Part shown: positions 60,126 to 64,000 of the stretch, piece after piece
Numbering within the stretch: the stretch's first letter is position 1
How the letters are laid out: each line of letters starts with the position of its first letter
Notes under the pieces: generated by a model
Seen by the model: only the letters and a program-made list of their open reading frames with translations
Told to the model about the DNA's origin: nothing
The model's database searches: none
Position numbers and translations under genes: made by a program
Assembly (NCBI GenBank): GCA_964019425.1
Contig: OZ025795.1
Location: 1-64,000 of the forward strand
Direction: 5' to 3'
Length of the DNA: 64,000 nt
Source: Flectonema sp. DT1601
Lineage: Eukaryota > Euglenozoa > Diplonemea > Diplonemida > Diplonemidae

Positions 60126-60808
60126 CCCTAAACAACATAAAAACTTTTCCAGTCAATTCAAAATTGTCTTCATTTTTGTAATCTGTTTTGTGAGAATATC
60201 CATCCACTACTAATAATATTAATCTGCTCACTAAATATCGCACAGCAGTCAAGGCTGATCAACGGGAAAGACAAACCAAAGTAGTTAATTAAGAACTTTT
60301 ATCATATTAACTACCTGATTGTAATGTAAAAAGTGATTGGTAACAAATACCCGTAACATTACAGAGAGAAATTATCATTCAACCACCGGCTGTTATTAGA
60401 CCCCAAGTGGGTGTAACGGTTGAGTATTTCGTTATCGTTTTCCTCACTTTCTTTTAGAATTTTATAAAAAATAGATGAACAGAAGAGTTGCTTAAAACTA
60501 CTTCTTTATCTTTGCGAATTACGGATACGCTACCATAACGAAAAAGAAAACCAGAACAGAACAAGCTAAAGAGATTGAAGATTACGGAAAATCACAACGT
60601 GGAGCAGCACAAGTCAATTCATTGCTGTCACGTTGCTTGTTTTAGCTTCATTATAATAATAGAGAGTGTAAACAGTGTGTGTAGGGCACTAATTGTTTAC
60701 TTGTCATCTACACAGAATCCTCTAATTGCTGGAAATACAATCAATGAGGGTAAGAAAGGGAACATCACGACCAATATTCTATCTTTCATAAAGAAGATAG
60801 AATACAGG
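60126..60808. other. No convincing gene
   Basis: 680 bp of AT-rich intergenic sequence between the minisatellite and the 3' end of the peptidase gene. A 12-bp near-palindrome (TCTATCTTTCATAAAGAAGATAGA) at 60779-60802 forms a hairpin just beyond the peptidase stop codon. Confidence 0.6.
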
Positions 60809-63244
60809 TCACGATGATCCCTTAACTACAACCTTTGTCGGAGTAGGTTGCGGTGCGATACTTTCCCAGGCTCGTTTTGGCCTTCGCCTGGGTTTTACAG
60901 GTGCTGGGTCATCATCAGTAAGAAGACGAACAGAACACGCGAGTATCACAGAAAACAAGAATGCTGCAAAGAATAGAATAGCAGTAATTGAGAAAACAGC
61001 AGTCATAGTATTGTAATGCAAAGTAAACCAATCCTCTAGTTTAACAGAACACGGCTCTGTGTTTGTATTACTTCTCTCACATGAAGAAGGGCACTGAAAT
61101 ACATTCGGAGTGTTAAAGCATCCCTTAGACCATCCAGAACATCCTAAGTTTCTCTGAACAGCGCAGATTAATTCTGAGTTGGTAGATACTTGATCTTCCC
61201 AATAATCTTTTAGTGATGCTCGTACGTCATTACGCTTTCCCCAAAGATCTTTTACATACATATTGATCATTAGTGTGCCAAAACAATATACTCCTTCTTC
61301 AATAAATAACAACAGTGCGCTAACAGAGAATAATATTCTACTTTTACAACAGACGGCACTCAGTAGAACCAGACGTAGGATCTTGTACCCTCCACACACT
61401 CCCATCATTATTATAAAGAAGGTTTCACTTACAGACTCATCGTTATATTGGAATATATAAATTAAATAAATAATTGCTGAAGCACTTGCCATTAAGTACA
61501 CAACAGACAAACACAAAACATATCGATGCATGTATTTCTGAGAACGGGTAAACTCTTCGATGTCAAACCCTTCTTCATTAGCTAACCGTGATCGTATTAG
61601 ACACCAACCACCACATACGAGGACACCAACGCCGGTTATAATCGCAAGTGTTATCCCACTCAGTTCTGCAAGAGCTTCTTTAAAAGCTTTACCGAGACCT
61701 AATGGTGGTTCATAAGGATGGAATTGAGCTGTTATAGTACAATTAACTCCTTCTTTACAAACAGAACAGTGTTTTGAACCAGTAAATAATCCATCACAAG
61801 AACGATGAGTACATTCATATTTTGATGCATCACTAGTGAGGATCACATTAAATGTTTCGATTCCAATAAGATTAGAAGGTTTTTGAAGTACCCAGGGAGT
61901 GAGATCTGATATGGTTGCAGTTATTATGAATTCCTGATCTTCTTGAATCGGACCGTCAATAAAGGAATTGGCATTAAAAACAAAATTAGATTGCGTAACG
62001 TCTTCTACGATAGTGTTGTTTACTTTCCAAGTAATGGAACAATCAACACGTCGTCCCCAGCGGGGGTTGACATGCAGGGCTGCTGTCGGATGTGATTTAT
62101 TAACAATTGTTGTTTCTGCTGACAGAGGACATCTGGGTGTTCCAATCTTCATAGCTGGTTTCATATCGTAAATACTTTTTACAATCGCTTCTTTACAAAC
62201 TGGGCAGAATGACTCTCCTACAGTTGAGAACATAATACATTCTTCATTTGTGGGCTTATAATAATTTGAGTACCCACAAACAGGAGAAGGTTTCTGCAAC
62301 ACCTCACCAGCATCAATCCAGCCTGCCCACGGAATGCTTCCTGAACCACTCCAACAGTTTGCCAGAGGAATGTGATCGCTTTCAAATAGTTGAAAATCAT
62401 ACTCATCGCTGAGGTCAGCAATACTGTGGCCAAGTTCATGTGCAAGTACAGCACCTAAGTATTCACCGTTATACACTACAGCAGTGTTAGTACCTCCAGT
62501 ACCTCCATAAGTAATATCATTTACAATAACAATTCGTGAGTCTACTGCTGGTACTGTCGCTGCCAGTGCTGCCACAAGACGAGAGCTGCAAGAGAGAGCG
62601 CGGATAGTAGTCTTTCCGTAGCTGCAATCAAGATTCGTATCAACTGATATGCCGTTACTTGGATGTGATGCTCCACGTTCAGCAGAAGGTTGAAAGACTG
62701 CGTAGATATTCCAAAGTCCGAAGTACTTGTCGTACGGTTCTATTCCAACTACTCCATCAATTGCTCTGCTGACATCCCGAAAGAAGTTCTCGTGTTCACC
62801 TGAAAGGTATCCCGAAGATAGAAATACAACATTAGGTTGTTGTTGAACTAACCCAGCAAGTTGCATAGTTCTATGAATAATATTACTGTTGGATAATGTT
62901 GTTGGTTGACTTCGGATTGGTATGCTGCTGTCTGAGATTGTTAAAGAATGCGCATCACTACTCACAATTAAATAAATCTCACGCTCATGAGCAAATCCCT
63001 CACAATGTGATGAAGGAGTTGGAATCTTAGTAATTAATTGATAGTTCTCATTACTTGTTGTGATGTTGATTCGAATTGTTCTGCCTTCGCTCCAATTGAC
63101 GCTTTCAGTTAGCGCGGAGTTTGTACTTTTAATTACATCACATTCCCAACCGTCCTCCGAATACGACAACGCTACTAAGTTGTGTTCTCTTCCTTCACAG
63201 AAAGATAGGACGGAGGATATCAATGCGAGCCATACTTTTATCAT
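60809..63244 (-). CDS. M64-family metallopeptidase with multi-pass membrane region
   Basis: An 811-residue single-exon protein. Residues 1-18 form a signal peptide. The peptidase part (about 120-370) carries AHELGHSIADLSDEYD at 268-283: the HExxH zinc site with a downstream DEYD as in the M64 (IgA peptidase) family. A VVFLSSGYLSGEHENFFRDV entry motif and Cys-rich finger-like CPVCKEAI follow the pattern of these enzymes. The middle (about 375-500) is beta-rich and extracellular. From about 520 there are roughly six hydrophobic segments, with a Cys-rich loop (about 690-730) between the last two and a short basic cytosolic tail. It is likely a cell-surface or endomembrane protease. The ATG lies 2 bp after CCCCTCACAG. 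It ends in TGA. Confidence 0.85.
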   Translation of the reverse strand: MIKVWLALISSVLSFCEGREHNLVALSYSEDGWECDVIKSTNSALTESVNWSEGRTIRINITTSNENYQLITKIPTPSSHCEGFAHEREIYLIVSSDAHSLTISDSSIPIRSQPTTLSNSNIIHRTMQLAGLVQQQPNVVFLSSGYLSGEHENFFRDVSRAIDGVVGIEPYDKYFGLWNIYAVFQPSAERGASHPSNGISVDTNLDCSYGKTTIRALSCSSRLVAALAATVPAVDSRIVIVNDITYGGTGGTNTAVVYNGEYLGAVLAHELGHSIADLSDEYDFQLFESDHIPLANCWSGSGSIPWAGWIDAGEVLQKPSPVCGYSNYYKPTNEECIMFSTVGESFCPVCKEAIVKSIYDMKPAMKIGTPRCPLSAETTIVNKSHPTAALHVNPRWGRRVDCSITWKVNNTIVEDVTQSNFVFNANSFIDGPIQEDQEFIITATISDLTPWVLQKPSNLIGIETFNVILTSDASKYECTHRSCDGLFTGSKHCSVCKEGVNCTITAQFHPYEPPLGLGKAFKEALAELSGITLAIITGVGVLVCGGWCLIRSRLANEEGFDIEEFTRSQKYMHRYVLCLSVVYLMASASAIIYLIYIFQYNDESVSETFFIIMMGVCGGYKILRLVLLSAVCCKSRILFSVSALLLFIEEGVYCFGTLMINMYVKDLWGKRNDVRASLKDYWEDQVSTNSELICAVQRNLGCSGWSKGCFNTPNVFQCPSSCERSNTNTEPCSVKLEDWFTLHYNTMTAVFSITAILFFAAFLFSVILACSVRLLTDDDPAPVKPRRRPKRAWESIAPQPTPTKVVVKGSS

Positions 63245-64000
63245 TACTGTGAGGGGTTTTAATAATAGTAATTTAATAAATGTTTGACGCTATCCTTATG
63301 CGTAGATCACATCGTGTACGTAATAATATCAGCACCCAACTTCTGTTGAGTATCAATCACAAGCTACTCGCTGAGAGCCTTCGTATTCTAAGGTCACAAG
63401 TTGCTTTAAATCAAAAAAACAGAAATCACTTTTTTGAGAAAAAAGAGATAAATATCTCTCAAAACTAATTGTAAGACGTTGAAGGAAGACTCGTAACGAA
63501 AATAAATATAAAAACGACACATTAAAAGGATATAAAAAATACGAAGAAAGTATTCTTTGTAAACATCTCCCTTTTTTATAAAACCTCTTTATTTGCTTCT
63601 ACTAACTCGCAGACATATACCAGAAAAAGAAAAAAATGAAATATCAACCACAACACTCAAGGTAAGGCTACTATATTTAGAGTTATAGGTTGAGAATAAT
63701 AATTAAGAAAAAAAAAACACAAAAAACCCAAATTCAACTTATTCATACCAAAGTAATTAATTGTTGTCGTTTGAGACAACCATTTTAAATGCATTTAAGC
63801 AATAAAGAATTCAATTCTCTGGTAGAGTAACGAACCGCAACTTATAAAAGAAGTGAAAGTACTGAACTGATTGTGCTGCATCCATACTTCGTTATAATTA
63901 AAAAAAAAAAAAAAAAAAAAAAACATCGGTAGGCCAGAGAACATAGAAATTAAAATCAATAAACAGCTAGTCATCGAGGAATGCGAATATTTCGAAGTTG
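63245..64000. other. No convincing gene
   Basis: The AT-rich right end of the window with a poly-A run at 63899-63923. A 62-codon plus-strand frame near 63280-63468 has no features and is not called. Confidence 0.6.

Noticed and set aside
1-64000. CRISPR arrays, rRNA or tRNA genes
   Set aside because: No array with spacers, no rRNA-like sequence and no cloverleaf were found by eye. The tandem repeats have no unique spacers.

Overview
The window comes from a nuclear genome of a unicellular eukaryote. Five short spliceosomal introns can be read directly (64-94 bp, GT...ACAG), the protein families are eukaryotic (SLC35A nucleotide-sugar transporter, START domain, F-box-like, TPR, lysosomal-type arylsulfatases), and there are no operons or ribosome-binding sites. 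I cannot name the lineage. Three traits are reminiscent of Euglenozoa, but I use them only as a comparison: every supported gene is on the minus strand, a splice-acceptor-like CAG sits just upstream of most start codons, and DIRS-order retroelements lie inside a telomere-like repeat next to an RHS/Crinkler-type gene.

Left part (1-16.4 kb): long arrays of the 8-mer TTTGCGGG, G-rich on the plus strand. Two DIRS-order tyrosine-recombinase retroelements are inserted in them. Element 1 (3762-8614) looks whole and recent, with split direct repeats and Gag, tyrosine recombinase and RT/RNase H frames. Element 2 (11125-16408) is GC-rich, older and broken, and carries a TTTGCGGG array inside its RT region. 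Both elements sit in the same orientation and at the same point of the 8-bp unit.

Transition zone (16.4-27 kb): short TTTGCGGG remnants in both orientations, diverged duplicated non-coding blocks, a broken Crinkler/RHS-type NTPase-nuclease, an HNH-nuclease exon, a decayed Penelope-like reverse transcriptase fragment, a perfect 43-bp palindrome, and a few exon-like pieces that I could not join into gene models.

Host gene region (27-64 kb): an unrecognised protein, a TPR protein, two distantly related coiled-coil proteins, a zinc-finger/coiled-coil protein with nucleoporin-like FSFT repeats, three tandem arylsulfatases (two within a recent tandem duplication of about 3 kb), an F-box-like protein, a small Cys/Gly-rich membrane protein, an SLC35A transporter, a 66-residue hydrophilic protein split by an intron, a membrane-anchored START protein with a 16-bp satellite directly upstream, and a secreted/membrane M64-family metallopeptidase. 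Sulfatases, the nucleotide-sugar transporter and the peptidase all belong to secretory, lysosomal or cell-surface biology. Beyond that, no shared pathway is evident.
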